Origin: Streptoverticillium olivoreticuli subsp. olivoreticuli
Lineage (GTDB): Bacteria; Actinomycetota; Actinomycetes; Streptomycetales; Streptomycetaceae
Length of the DNA stretch: 64,000 nt
Direction of reading: 5' to 3'
Assembly: GCF_003391135.1 (NCBI RefSeq)
Contig: NZ_CP031455.1
Location: forward strand, 3,689,001 to 3,753,000
Made by a program: the position numbers and the translations under genes. This document shows positions 34,847 through 43,319 of the stretch, piece after piece. Position 1 is the first letter of the stretch. Every line of letters starts with the position of its first letter. The notes under the pieces were generated by a model, which did not search any database, was not told the DNA's origin, and was given only the letters and a program-made list of their open reading frames with translations.

Positions 34847-35851
34847 GTGCAGCACCGCACCCTCGGCACCACCGGCCCCCAGGTATCCGCTCTCGGTCTC
34901 GGCGCGATGGGCATGTCCGCCCTCTACGGCGACGCCGACCGCGCCGAGTCGATCGCCACGATCCACGCCGCCCTCGACGCGGGCGTCACCCTGATCGACA
35001 CCGGCGACTTCTACGGCATGGGCCACAACGAACTGCTCATCAACGAGGCGCTGCGCACCGCCCCCGCGGGCACCCGCGAGCGGGCGCTCACCAGCGTCAA
35101 GTTCGGCGCCCTGCGCACCGTCGAGGGCGGCTTCACCGGAGTCGACGGCAGGCCCGACGCCGTGAAGAACTTCGCCGCCTACTCGCTCCAGCGCCTCGGC
35201 ACCGACCACATCGACGTCTACCGCCTCGCCCGCCTCGACCCGAACGTCCCGATCGAGGAGACCGTCGGCGCCATCGCGGAGCTGGTCGAGGCCGGGCACG
35301 TCCGGCACATCGGCCTCTCCGAAGTGAACTCCGAGACCATCCGACGGGCCGCCGCCGTCGCCCCGATCTCCGACCTCCAGATCGAGTACTCCCTGATCTC
35401 GCGCGGCATCGAGGACGACATCCTGCCCACCCTGCGCGAGCTGGGCATCGGCGTCACCGCGTACGGCGTGCTCTCGCGCGGCCTGATCAGCGGCCACTTC
35501 ACCCGCGACCGGCAGCTCGCCGCGAACGACTTCCGCGGCATGAGCCCGCGCTTCCAGGGCGAGAACCTCCAGCACAACCTGGACCTCGTCGACGCGCTCC
35601 GCGCGGTCGCCGAGGCGAAGGGCGCGACCGTCGCCCAGACCGCCATCGCCTGGGTCCTCTCGCGCGGCGAGGACATCGTCCCCCTGGTCGGCGCCCGTCG
35701 CCGCGACCGCCTCACGGAGGCGCTGGGCGCACTCGACGTCAAGCTGGAGGCGGCCGACCTCGCCGCCATCGAGCGGGCCGTCCCGGCCGGCGCGGCGGCG
35801 GGCGACCGCTACCCGACGGACCAGATGGCACACCTCGACAGCGAGAAGTGA
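34847..35851 (+). CDS. Aldo/keto reductase with altered catalytic tetrad
   Basis: A 334-residue NADPH-dependent TIM-barrel oxidoreductase of the AKR13/YajO-like group. Of the catalytic tetrad, Asp and Tyr are in LIDTGDFYGMG (about 50-60) and Lys in SVKFG (about 84). The fourth residue, usually His in a YxxHRxDP context, is Ala here (DVYRLARLDP). Cofactor loop residues appear near the end (PLVGARRRDRL). GTG 34847 has GAGGAG eight bases upstream. Probably co-transcribed with the TetR gene that follows. Confidence 0.9.
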   Translation: MQHRTLGTTGPQVSALGLGAMGMSALYGDADRAESIATIHAALDAGVTLIDTGDFYGMGHNELLINEALRTAPAGTRERALTSVKFGALRTVEGGFTGVDGRPDAVKNFAAYSLQRLGTDHIDVYRLARLDPNVPIEETVGAIAELVEAGHVRHIGLSEVNSETIRRAAAVAPISDLQIEYSLISRGIEDDILPTLRELGIGVTAYGVLSRGLISGHFTRDRQLAANDFRGMSPRFQGENLQHNLDLVDALRAVAEAKGATVAQTAIAWVLSRGEDIVPLVGARRRDRLTEALGALDVKLEAADLAAIERAVPAGAAAGDRYPTDQMAHLDSEK

Positions 35852-35895
35852 GCAGGTACGGTCACTACGGGGGGCTCCCCGCGCCCTCGTCCCTC

Positions 35896-36501
35896 ATGGA
35901 AAGGCCGTACGCCCCGATGCCGCCCGAGACCCTGACCCCCGCCCGCATCCTGGAAACCACCGAGGACGTGCTGCGCCGCTACGGCCCGGCCAAGGCCACC
36001 GTGGTCGACGTGGCGCGGGCCCTGGGTGTCAGTCACGGCAGCGTCTACCGCCACTTCGGCAGCAAGGCCGCCCTCCGCGAGGCGGTGACCCAGCGCTGGC
36101 TCGACCAGTCGCACACCGCGCTGTCCGCCTTCGCCGACGCGGAGGGCCCCGCCGAGCCGCGCCTGCGCGAGTGGCTCGCCGGGCTCTTCGCCGCGAAGCG
36201 GCACAAGGCGGGCGACGACCCCGAGCTGTTCGCCACGTACATGGTCCTCGTAGGCGAGAACAGCGCCGTGGTCGACCGGCACATCGAGACGATGATCGAG
36301 CAGCTCGCGCGGATCGTCGAAGGCGGCGTGCGCGACGGCGAGTTCATCGCTGTCGACCCCGCGCCCACGGCCCGCGCGATCTGGGACGCGACGAACCGCT
36401 TCCACGACCCGGCGTATGCGGCGGAGTGGTTCCGCCCTGGGATCGACGCGGCGTTCGAGGCGGTCTGCGACTTGGTGCTGCGGGGGTTGCGCCGGGCTTG
36501 A
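35896..36501 (+). CDS. TetR-family transcriptional regulator
   Basis: A 201-residue repressor: helix-turn-helix near the N-terminus (ATVVDVARALGVSHGSVYRHFGSK, about 36-59 with the last 13 residues the recognition part) and a helical ligand domain (about 80-200). Start uncertain: ATG 35896 or ATG 35917 (GGAAAGG 12 bases upstream), or GTG 35848 overlapping the AKR stop. It likely regulates the AKR gene through the palindrome at 34761-34804 (inference). Confidence 0.9.
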   Translation: MERPYAPMPPETLTPARILETTEDVLRRYGPAKATVVDVARALGVSHGSVYRHFGSKAALREAVTQRWLDQSHTALSAFADAEGPAEPRLREWLAGLFAAKRHKAGDDPELFATYMVLVGENSAVVDRHIETMIEQLARIVEGGVRDGEFIAVDPAPTARAIWDATNRFHDPAYAAEWFRPGIDAAFEAVCDLVLRGLRRA

Positions 36502-36512
36502 TCGTGCGGGTG

Positions 36513-36735
36513 CGTTGCCGCCTGCGGCGGGAGCGCCCTGCGGGCGCGTCCTCAAACGCCGGACGGGCTGGATTCGCTGGTTACGGTCCGCGAAATCCAG
36601 CCCGTGGGGGCACCTCCCAGCGGTAGCTGGGGGAGTTTGAGGACACCACGCGCCAGCGCGGTCCGGGGTCTGGGGCGGAGCCCCTCACGCGGCGAAGCCG
36701 CATATCGGATGCAGCCGGGAAGGGGCGGGGTGGGA
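36513..36735. repeat. Intergenic repeat with nested inverted repeats
   Basis: Between the convergent TetR and ArsR genes. Outer arms GTCCTCAAAC (36548-36557)/GTTTGAGGAC (36635-36644); inner arms CGGGCTGGATT (36564-36574)/AATCCAGCCCG (36594-36604); a third hairpin CTCCCAGC/GCTGGGGG (from 36614). Bases 36533-36644 match 61526-61637 at 106 of 112 positions by eye. GGGGCGGGG and GCGGCGAAGCCGC modules follow. It probably terminates both genes. Confidence 0.9.
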
Positions 36736-36748
36736 AAACCGCCGGACG

Positions 36749-37084
36749 TCACCGATGCGCATCCGCCGACGTATAGCCGCACTTCACAGCCGTGCCGAGC
36801 AACTGGCCGAGAAGGCCCGGGTAGAGGGTCTCCAGATCCTCCAAGCGCAGCGAGTTGAAGCAGCGCGTGCCCTCCGAGCGGACGCGGAGCACGCCCGCTT
36901 CCCTGAGGATCTTCAGGTGGTGGGTCATCGTCGACTTGGCGATGTCGCCGCCCAGTTCCCCTGCTGTGCGCTCGCCGCCGTCCGACAGAGCCACGGCGAT
37001 GCCGAGCCGGGTGGCATCGCTCAATGCGAACAGCACCTCGGGCAGGTGGATGTTCCCGGGCTCTGGGTGGAAGTAGCGGCGCAC
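36749..37084 (-). CDS. ArsR-family winged-helix regulator
   Basis: A 111-residue repressor. The winged helix includes VLFALSDATRLGIAVALS and KSTMTHHLKILREAGVLRVR. There is no CVC-type metal motif, so it belongs to the non-metal ArsR group. GTG 37084 is used, though GAGAG lies very close to it. Divergent from the MFS gene, with a 122-bp region containing ATGTAC/GTACAT symmetry. Confidence 0.88.
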   Translation of the reverse strand: MRRYFHPEPGNIHLPEVLFALSDATRLGIAVALSDGGERTAGELGGDIAKSTMTHHLKILREAGVLRVRSEGTRCFNSLRLEDLETLYPGLLGQLLGTAVKCGYTSADAHR

Positions 37085-37174
37085 CTCTCAAGGATCGCAC
37101 GGCGGGTCGCACGCGGATCGGCTGGATTTCCTCCCCGGGCTTGCCATGACGGCGCATTCACTGATCATGTACCC

Positions 37175-37196
37175 ATGTACCGCGACCACCGTACAT
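37175..37196. promoter_or_regulatory. Probable ArsR operator
   Basis: ATGTAC (37175-37180) and GTACAT (37191-37196) form an inverted repeat 10 bases apart, with a third ATGTAC at 37167-37172. The group ends 10 bases before the MFS start codon, where ArsR binding would block transcription. Confidence 0.5.
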
Positions 37197-37206
37197 TGGA
37201 GACCCG

Positions 37207-38406
37207 GTGAAACTCGTCTACCTCCTCGGGCTCGGCGCCTTCGCGCTCGGTCTCGACGCCTACGTGACGGCCGGTCTGCTACCGGTGATCGCCGATGACT
37301 TCGACTCGTCCGTCTCCGCGACGGGCCAGATGGTCACCACGTTCACCCTGGCCTACGCCATCGCGTCCCCGGTCTTCGCCACCCTGCTCTCCGCGTCCCG
37401 CGTACGCGTCGGGCTCCTGGCCTCCCTCGCCGTCTTCGCCCTCGCCAACGCCGGCAGCGCGCTCGCCGGCTCGCTCCCGGTGCTGCTCGTCACCCGCGCC
37501 TTCGCGGGCGTCGGCGCCGGTCTCTATCTGGCGCTCGCCGCGGCGGCCGCCGCCTCGCTGGTGGACAAGGAGCGGCGGGGCCGCGCCCTCGCCGTGATCA
37601 TGGGCGGCATGAGCTCGGGCACGGTCCTCGGCGTGCCTGCCGGCGTCTTCATCGCCGACCACAGCGGCTGGCGCACCACTCTGTGGCTGGTGACCGCCAT
37701 CGGCCTCGTCTCCTTCGCCGGACTGGCCCTGTGGCTGCCGGCCCTGCCCGCCGCCGCGTCGGTGTCGCTGAAGCAGCGCGCCCAGGTCATCACCGACCCG
37801 AGGGTCGCCTCCATCGTCGGCGTCTCCTTCTTCGCCGCGGTCGCGAGCCTCGGCCTGTACACCTATTTCGCGCCGGTCATGGAGTCCGAGAGCATGGGCG
37901 GGGTGGAGGGCATCACCCCGTACCTGTGGGCCTGGGGCATCGGCGGCGTGGTGGGCAGCGTCCTCATCGGCACCCTCGTGGACCGGGTCCGCTGCCCCTA
38001 CACCCTCGTCGTCGGCATCCTGGCGCTGCTGGTCCTGGCCCTGCTCGCCGTCCGCTTCACGGCGTCGATCCACCCGCTCGTCGCACTCGCCCCGATCGCC
38101 GTCTGGGGCGCGGTGGGCTGGGCCCTCCAAGTGCCACAGCAGAACGACCTGTTGGAGGCCCGCGGGGAGAAGGGCGGCCCGGTGGCCGTCGCCCTCAACG
38201 AATCCGCCCTCTACCTGGGCAGCGCGGTCGGCTCCGGCCTGGGCGGCGTGGCCTTCTCTCTGGGCTGGGACGGCTCGGCGCTCCCCCTGTGGGCGGCGGG
38301 CGCGGCACTGATCGGCCTGCTGCTCCAACTGACCGCGGTCCGCACCTCGGCGAACCGCCGCGAGAAGACGGCACCCGCCACGGCCCTCACAGGCACGAGC
38401 GACTGA
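37207..38406 (+). CDS. MFS transporter (DHA1, AraJ/YdhP-like, 12 TM)
   Basis: A 399-residue 12-helix exporter of the sugar-efflux/chloramphenicol-resistance-like group: helix 1 GLDAYVTAGLLPVIADDF, helix 4 RAFAGVGAGLYLALAAAAA and motif C-like GTVLGVPAGVFIADHSGWR. GTG 37207 has GGAGA six bases upstream. Divergent from the ArsR gene, which probably represses it. Its last 20 bases overlap the convergent gene ending at 38387. Confidence 0.92.
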   Translation: MKLVYLLGLGAFALGLDAYVTAGLLPVIADDFDSSVSATGQMVTTFTLAYAIASPVFATLLSASRVRVGLLASLAVFALANAGSALAGSLPVLLVTRAFAGVGAGLYLALAAAAAASLVDKERRGRALAVIMGGMSSGTVLGVPAGVFIADHSGWRTTLWLVTAIGLVSFAGLALWLPALPAAASVSLKQRAQVITDPRVASIVGVSFFAAVASLGLYTYFAPVMESESMGGVEGITPYLWAWGIGGVVGSVLIGTLVDRVRCPYTLVVGILALLVLALLAVRFTASIHPLVALAPIAVWGAVGWALQVPQQNDLLEARGEKGGPVAVALNESALYLGSAVGSGLGGVAFSLGWDGSALPLWAAGAALIGLLLQLTAVRTSANRREKTAPATALTGTSD

Positions 38407-38797
38407 CTTCCGTCAGCTTTCGTACGCTATCGGGGTCGCACAACGCGTCGTCGCCGTCCGGTGGGGCCGGCAGCCAGTACGCGCCGGGCGGGTCCGCTCG
38501 GTGGGGAGCGGGTACGCGGACGTGGCGGGGCGCCGAGCCGTCGGGTGGGACGAGGGCGTAGTACGCGTGGTGCGGCGGGTCCGCGATGACGGCGGACCGG
38601 ATCCCGTACGCACGGAACACCTCGACGGCTGCCCGCGCATGGGCCTGGGCGAAGGGCAGCCGGACGGCGTCGAAGCGGCTGCCGGTGAGGACGAGCGCGG
38701 GCTCGTCCCGTACCCAGGCTTCCTCTCCGGTGGAGGGCAGGCAAGCCGCGAGCCAACGGTAGGCGCCCGCGGAAGGCCACTCCGGAAGGGCGCTCAC
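38387..38797 (-). CDS. Hypothetical protein, co-translated with the DUF6415-like gene
   Basis: A 136-residue protein I do not recognise, rich in Pro and Ala, with a conserved-looking centre (RSAVIADPPHHAYYALVPPD) and PPGAYWLPAPPDGDD near the end. Similar small proteins beside XRE regulators are common in Streptomyces, without known role. GTG 38797 overlaps the stop of the upstream gene (GTGA). Its end overlaps the MFS gene by 20 bp. Confidence 0.65.
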   Translation of the reverse strand: MSALPEWPSAGAYRWLAACLPSTGEEAWVRDEPALVLTGSRFDAVRLPFAQAHARAAVEVFRAYGIRSAVIADPPHHAYYALVPPDGSAPRHVRVPAPHRADPPGAYWLPAPPDGDDALCDPDSVRKLTEVSRSCL

Positions 38798-39111
38798 CCA
38801 CGGTGGTCGAGCAGGGCCCGGCAGACGTGGGCGAGGCTGTCCACGTGCTCGGCGGCGGACCGCAGCCCGGCGCCGGGCCCGTCGAGGAGCACGGCGCGGG
38901 CGCAAGCGAGCGTGAAGCGTCGCATGGCCCAGTCCTTGGTCGTGGGGCTCATGGCAGTGGTCTGCGCGTCGACGACGGGCATCAGGTCGCGGATGTGCTG
39001 CCGAAGCTCCGCTTCGAGCGCGTTGAGCTCTGCGTGCGTCGGCAGTACGTCAGTTGTGACGGCTCGGTCGATGGTGCGGTTGATGTGGCCGGCGTCGATG
39101 AGGTCGGGCAT
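38794..39111 (-). CDS. DUF6415-like small helical protein
   Basis: A 105-residue, mostly helical protein resembling the actinomycete DUF6415 family (pattern LEAELRQHIRDLMPVVD near 45-61 and a C-terminal ARAVLLDGPGAGLRSAAEHV). ATG 39111 is preferred because GAGGA stands seven bases upstream; the frame runs open to 39186. It follows the XRE regulator on the same strand (117 bases) and overlaps the next gene by four bases. Function unknown. Confidence 0.65.
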   Translation of the reverse strand: MPDLIDAGHINRTIDRAVTTDVLPTHAELNALEAELRQHIRDLMPVVDAQTTAMSPTTKDWAMRRFTLACARAVLLDGPGAGLRSAAEHVDSLAHVCRALLDHRG

Positions 39112-39228
39112 GGGGGTTCCTCGCCGTTCGGTGGTGGGTGGCCTTGGCAAGGTCATCGTGCCGAGGGCAAGGGGGTGGTTACCCACAAAAAGTGGGGATG
39201 ATTTTCCGCTGTTCCGCTTGACCGGAGG

Positions 39229-40458
39229 TCATACGCCCGCCCAGCGGGCGAACCCGGCGACGGCATCGTCCTGGCCCCGGTCCAACCGCACCAACGTCGC
39301 GGCCGTCGACCGCAGCGTCGGGTGGAACCGGGAATGGTTCGGGGCGATCCGCCGAGCCTTCAGCAAATCCTGGTGCGCCCCCGCGCGGTCCCCTTCGGCG
39401 ACCCGCGCCGCCGCGACGTCGATGTGGTGATGCGACACCCGCTCCGCGGCGATGCCGTCCGGCAGGCCCCACTCGTCGCGCCCCTGCTCGGCGCCCCACT
39501 CCCGCAGCTTCGCGAGGGCCCGCCCGTTGTCGCCGGAGTCGATGAGCATGGCCACCTCGTGGATCCGCACGTTCGTCGGCCCGAACGACATCTCGTAGTG
39601 CTCGGTGTCGCTCCGCAGCAACGCCGAGCACGCCCGCGCCTCGGCCAGTCGTTGCTGCGCCCGAGCAGGGCGGCCGTCGCGCGCTTCGAGGATGGCCAGC
39701 TTGAGGTAAACGGCTCCTTGGATCGCCAACTGGGCGTCGGACATGGACCCTTCGGAGCCGAGCCGCTCGACCTCGTCGGCCAGTCCCTCCAGCACCCGCC
39801 GGGCGGACGCGAAGGTGCCGAGGCGCACCATCGCACCGGCCTTGAGGTAGGCGGCGGTCACTTGCATGAGACTGTCGCCGGACCGGTCGGCCGCCCAGCG
39901 GACGCGCTCGATCGCGGTCAGGGAGAGGTCGTGGTAACCGAGCTTGTGGGCAAGACTGTTGGTCGCGCGGTAGCCGCGGGCCAGCCACCAGAACGCCTGC
40001 TGCTGCTCACGGCCCCGCGAGTCGAGCGCGACATGCGTGAGCTCGGACAGGAGCCTCGGCAACAGCGGCCCCATCGGTACGTAGCGGCCGTCCTGCCGCA
40101 GCCGCGCCACGTGCTCCATCTCGGCGGCCAGCACACGCAGCGGTCTGGGCGCGGCACCGAGGCCGTCCGGATTGTCGAAGGTCAGGAGAATGCGCCGGAG
40201 TTCCGGGATGACGGCCTGTACCTGGTCCTCGGACTCCGCACCGTTCATGTACGGCTGCCCGGTGATCTTGTCGGGCCCGACGTGCAGGGCTTGGGCGAGC
40301 TGCGCGATGGCCCCGGCCGGAGGGTTGCGATCACCGCTCTCGTACTTCTGCAACGTGCTCGCACTGACCGCCGCCTTGGCCGCGAGCTGCCTGACCGTCA
40401 TCTTCCGGATCTTGCGGAGCTCACGGATGCGCGTGCCGACGTGCTGTGCGGTGCTCAT
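39229..40458 (-). CDS. XRE-family regulator with TPR-like C-terminal domain
   Basis: A 409-residue regulator: N-terminal Cro/CI helix-turn-helix (about 8-62: RIRELRKIRKMTVRQLAAKA, SASTLQKYESGDRNPP) and about 330 residues of helical repeats resembling TPRs, such as the pairs around LKAGAMVRLGTFASARRVLE and LKLAILEARDGRPARAQQRL. Such proteins often sense a small ligand or peptide. GAGGCAGG precedes ATG 40458 by eight bases. It heads a three-gene minus-strand set with the DUF6415-like and hypothetical genes. Confidence 0.88.
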   Translation of the reverse strand: MSTAQHVGTRIRELRKIRKMTVRQLAAKAAVSASTLQKYESGDRNPPAGAIAQLAQALHVGPDKITGQPYMNGAESEDQVQAVIPELRRILLTFDNPDGLGAAPRPLRVLAAEMEHVARLRQDGRYVPMGPLLPRLLSELTHVALDSRGREQQQAFWWLARGYRATNSLAHKLGYHDLSLTAIERVRWAADRSGDSLMQVTAAYLKAGAMVRLGTFASARRVLEGLADEVERLGSEGSMSDAQLAIQGAVYLKLAILEARDGRPARAQQRLAEARACSALLRSDTEHYEMSFGPTNVRIHEVAMLIDSGDNGRALAKLREWGAEQGRDEWGLPDGIAAERVSHHHIDVAAARVAEGDRAGAHQDLLKARRIAPNHSRFHPTLRSTAATLVRLDRGQDDAVAGFARWAGV

Positions 40459-40560
40459 GCTGCCTGCCTCAGCCGATGGGTCCGGGACGTCAGCGTAAAT
40501 CGAGACCGGCGCGCGGGGTAGGTCCGGCCATGAGTGCCGGAATCCTGCGGGAGGAGCCAT

Positions 40561-41247
40561 ATGGGGCCCAGCCGAATCGTGTTGTGGGACATCGACCACA
40601 CGCTGATCGACACGCGCGGCGTGGGCCGCGAGCTCTCCGCGATGGCGTTCGAGCGGGTCACGGGGCGGCCCATGGAGCGGCAGGCCGCGATCGACGGCAT
40701 CACCGAGGCCGTCATCTTCCGCGAGACGGCGAAGCTTCACGGCCTGCGCACGGACCGCCGGGACTTCGAACGGTTCGCCCACGCCCTGGCGGAGGCACAC
40801 GTGCTGCGAGTGGCGGAGCTCCGGGAGCGCGGGCACGCCCTGCCGGGTGCTGCGGCGGCCCTCGATGCGGTGGCTTCGCTGCCGGGCACGGAGCAGACCG
40901 TGGTCAGCGGCAACGTACGAGCCGTGGCAGAGGTGAAACTCCGGGCCTTCGGCCTCGACCGGCACATCCGATGGGAGTGCGGCGGTTACGGGGAGGACGC
41001 GGACGACCGTCCGGCACTCGTACGCCTCGCCCTGGAACGATCGGGCATCACCGCCGCGGACGCGGTCCTTCTCGACGACACCCCGGCGGGGGTCCGGGCC
41101 GGAGTGGTCAACGGCGTCCGGGTGATCGCCGTGGCGACGGGCCGCAGCAACGAGGCGGCCCTGCTCGGCGCCGGGGCCGGTGCGGTCCTCCCGGACCTCG
41201 TGGACACGGACCTGCTGCTGAAGCACGTGACAGACGGAAAGGGCTGA
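40561..41247 (+). CDS. HAD-superfamily phosphatase
   Basis: A 228-residue haloacid-dehalogenase-fold hydrolase. Motif I DIDHT with nucleophile Asp near residue 10, motif II VVSGN, and motif IV LLDDTPAGV. The cap domain is helical (C1 type), similar to phosphoglycolate phosphatase/beta-phosphoglucomutase. GGAGGAG lies five bases before ATG 40561. Divergent from the XRE gene; substrate unknown. Confidence 0.9.
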   Translation: MGPSRIVLWDIDHTLIDTRGVGRELSAMAFERVTGRPMERQAAIDGITEAVIFRETAKLHGLRTDRRDFERFAHALAEAHVLRVAELRERGHALPGAAAALDAVASLPGTEQTVVSGNVRAVAEVKLRAFGLDRHIRWECGGYGEDADDRPALVRLALERSGITAADAVLLDDTPAGVRAGVVNGVRVIAVATGRSNEAALLGAGAGAVLPDLVDTDLLLKHVTDGKG

Positions 41248-41260
41248 GGCGACCGTCCCC

Positions 41261-41905
41261 CTACCCCACCCCCAAGAACCTCAGAACAGCCAGCACCCGC
41301 CGGTGGTCCGCGTCCGCCTTCGGGAGGTCCAGTTTCGACAGGATCGAATTGATGTGTTTCGCGACAGCGGACTCGCTCACGAAGAGCGCCGCCGCGATGC
41401 CCGCGTTGGAGCGGCCGCCGGCCATGAGTTCCAGGACTTCGCGTTCGCGTGGGGTCAGGCGGTCGAGGGGGTCGCTGTGGCGGCGCAGCAGGAGCTGGGA
41501 GACCACTTGGGGGTCGAGCGCCGTGCCGCCGGAGGCGACGCGGCGCAGGGCGTCGATGAACTCCTCTACGTCGGCGACGCGTTCCTTCAGGAGGTAGCCG
41601 ACGCCTCGGGTGTCGCCGGAGAGCAGGTCGGCGGCGTACCGCTCCTCCACGTACTGGGAGAGCAGCAGCACCGCCGTGTCGGGCCACTGCTTGCGGATGA
41701 CGAGGGCGGCGCGTACGCCCTCGTCCGTGAAGCCGGGCGGCATGCGGACGTCGAGGACGACGAGGCCGGGGCGGTGTTCCTCGACGGCCGTCAACACCGC
41801 TTCCGCGTCGCCGACTTCCGCGACCACGTCGAATCCGGCCGTCTCAAGGACCCGCACCAGGCCGATCCTGAGCAGGACGGAATCCTCGGCGATCACGGCG
41901 CGCAC
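41261..41905 (-). CDS. NarL/LuxR-type response regulator
   Basis: A 214-residue response regulator: receiver domain with phosphoacceptor Asp in VVLDVRMPP (about 52) and acidic pair near residue 7-8 (AEDS), and a LuxR helix-turn-helix (LTPREREVLELMAGGRSNAGIA, about 150-171 by key residues T, R, E, G). Its start overlaps the histidine kinase end by 13 bp, indicating co-translation. Regulon unknown. Confidence 0.95.
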   Translation of the reverse strand: MRAVIAEDSVLLRIGLVRVLETAGFDVVAEVGDAEAVLTAVEEHRPGLVVLDVRMPPGFTDEGVRAALVIRKQWPDTAVLLLSQYVEERYAADLLSGDTRGVGYLLKERVADVEEFIDALRRVASGGTALDPQVVSQLLLRRHSDPLDRLTPREREVLELMAGGRSNAGIAAALFVSESAVAKHINSILSKLDLPKADADHRRVLAVLRFLGVG

Positions 41906-43152
41906 GGCAGCTCCACAGTCACAACGGTCGGGCCCCCCGTGGGGCTGCTGATCGAGAACGTGCCGTCGACCGACGCGACGCGCTTGGCGAGCCCCGCCAG
42001 CCCGGTGCCACCGGAAGGGTCGGCTCCGCCCACGCCGTCGTCGGAGACGACCACGAGCAGTATCCCCCCGAACCGCTCGACCGTGACATCGGCCCGGGAC
42101 GCCTGCGCGTGCTTGACGACGTTGGCGAGCGCTTCGGAGACCACGAAGTAGGCGACGGCCTCGACGGTCGGGGCGGGCCGGGAGGCGAGGTCGACCTTCA
42201 GCCGTACGGGCAGGGGCGCGCGCTCGGCGATGCCGGAGAGGGCGGCGTCCAGGCCGCGGTCCTCGAGGACGGCCGGGTGCAGGCCGCGTACGAGGTTGGA
42301 CAGCTCGGTGATGGCCTCCTTGGCCTCGCGGTGTGCCTCGTCGATGACCTTGCGGGCGTCCTCGGGGAGGTCCTTCATCGTGGCCTTGGCGAGGCCGAGG
42401 TTGACGGCCAGGGAGACGAGGCGCTGCTGGGCGCCGTCGTGCAGGTCGCGCTCGATGCGGCGGCGTTCGGCGTCCGCGGCGTCGACGACGCCCGCGCGGC
42501 TCTCGGTGACCTCGGCGACGCGGAGCCGCAGGAGTTCCTCGCGGCTGGGGCCGAGGCGGGTGAGGGCGGCGCGGGTGTCGAGCCGGGCGAGGGCGCGGGA
42601 GAGCCAGGCCGCGCCGTACAGCCCGGCGATCCCGGCGACCGTCACATACGCCGCGTGTGTGGTGTAGCCGATGTCCTCGACGCGCACCTCAACCGGCAGG
42701 GCCCAGATCCAGATGTAGACCGTGGCGGCGACGGCGGCCGCCGCCCACGCCAGCAGGGTCAGCGTGCCGGCGAGGGCGATCAACGGGCCGACGAACAGGT
42801 GGTACTGCACCTGGCGCCAGGCGGTGGGCGAGCGCAGCCACCGCTTGGCGCGCTCGGCCCGCGTCGCGCCTCCCACCTCGACGGGCCGGGGGATGTCCAC
42901 GCCGAGCCGCCCTCGGAAGCGCGCGCCCTGGACCACGGTCAGCACGGGCGAGGCGAGGGCCAGCAGGGCGAGCGGGACGAGCACGGCGACCACCACGCTC
43001 AGCGCCCGGGTCGGCCCGCCGTTCAGCCACGGCACGGCGAGGACGAGCAGGGCGGCGACCTGCACGAGGGCGCCGGCGGTCAGGAAGGCGGCGGCCCGGC
43101 CCGCGCCGTCGAACGGCTTGAGGAGGGTCCGGAGCACGAGGGGGTTTCGCAT
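41893..43152 (-). CDS. Two-component sensor histidine kinase (HisKA_3)
   Basis: A 419-residue kinase with about five or six membrane segments in the first 200 residues. The dimerisation/phosphoacceptor helix shows the His in RRRIERDLHDGAQQRL (about 240), and the HATPase domain includes NVVKHAQAS and DDGVGGADPSGGTGLAGL. Partner of the overlapping response regulator. No extracellular sensor domain of size is visible, so it may sense a membrane signal or an antibiotic-type stress (inference). Confidence 0.95.
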   Translation of the reverse strand: MRNPLVLRTLLKPFDGAGRAAAFLTAGALVQVAALLVLAVPWLNGGPTRALSVVVAVLVPLALLALASPVLTVVQGARFRGRLGVDIPRPVEVGGATRAERAKRWLRSPTAWRQVQYHLFVGPLIALAGTLTLLAWAAAAVAATVYIWIWALPVEVRVEDIGYTTHAAYVTVAGIAGLYGAAWLSRALARLDTRAALTRLGPSREELLRLRVAEVTESRAGVVDAADAERRRIERDLHDGAQQRLVSLAVNLGLAKATMKDLPEDARKVIDEAHREAKEAITELSNLVRGLHPAVLEDRGLDAALSGIAERAPLPVRLKVDLASRPAPTVEAVAYFVVSEALANVVKHAQASRADVTVERFGGILLVVVSDDGVGGADPSGGTGLAGLAKRVASVDGTFSISSPTGGPTVVTVELPCAP

Positions 43153-43319
43153 GCTCTGAACGGTAAGGCCGCAGGTCAGGGACGGACTATGGCACTGGTG
43201 TCCGACTTGGGGGTGGAGCCAGTACCACTATCGGACGGCTGTGTGCAGAACCGGCCGCGGCTGCCAGTGGCCGTAGCCACGTTGAGTGTCGACTGCCTAC
43301 GCGAGCAGAGAGGAGCATC

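Noticed and set aside
34264..36501. A single 745-codon plus-strand protein spanning AKR and TetR
   Set aside because: The frame reads antiphase to the MFS and AKR genes and only becomes coding at the TetR start near 35896.
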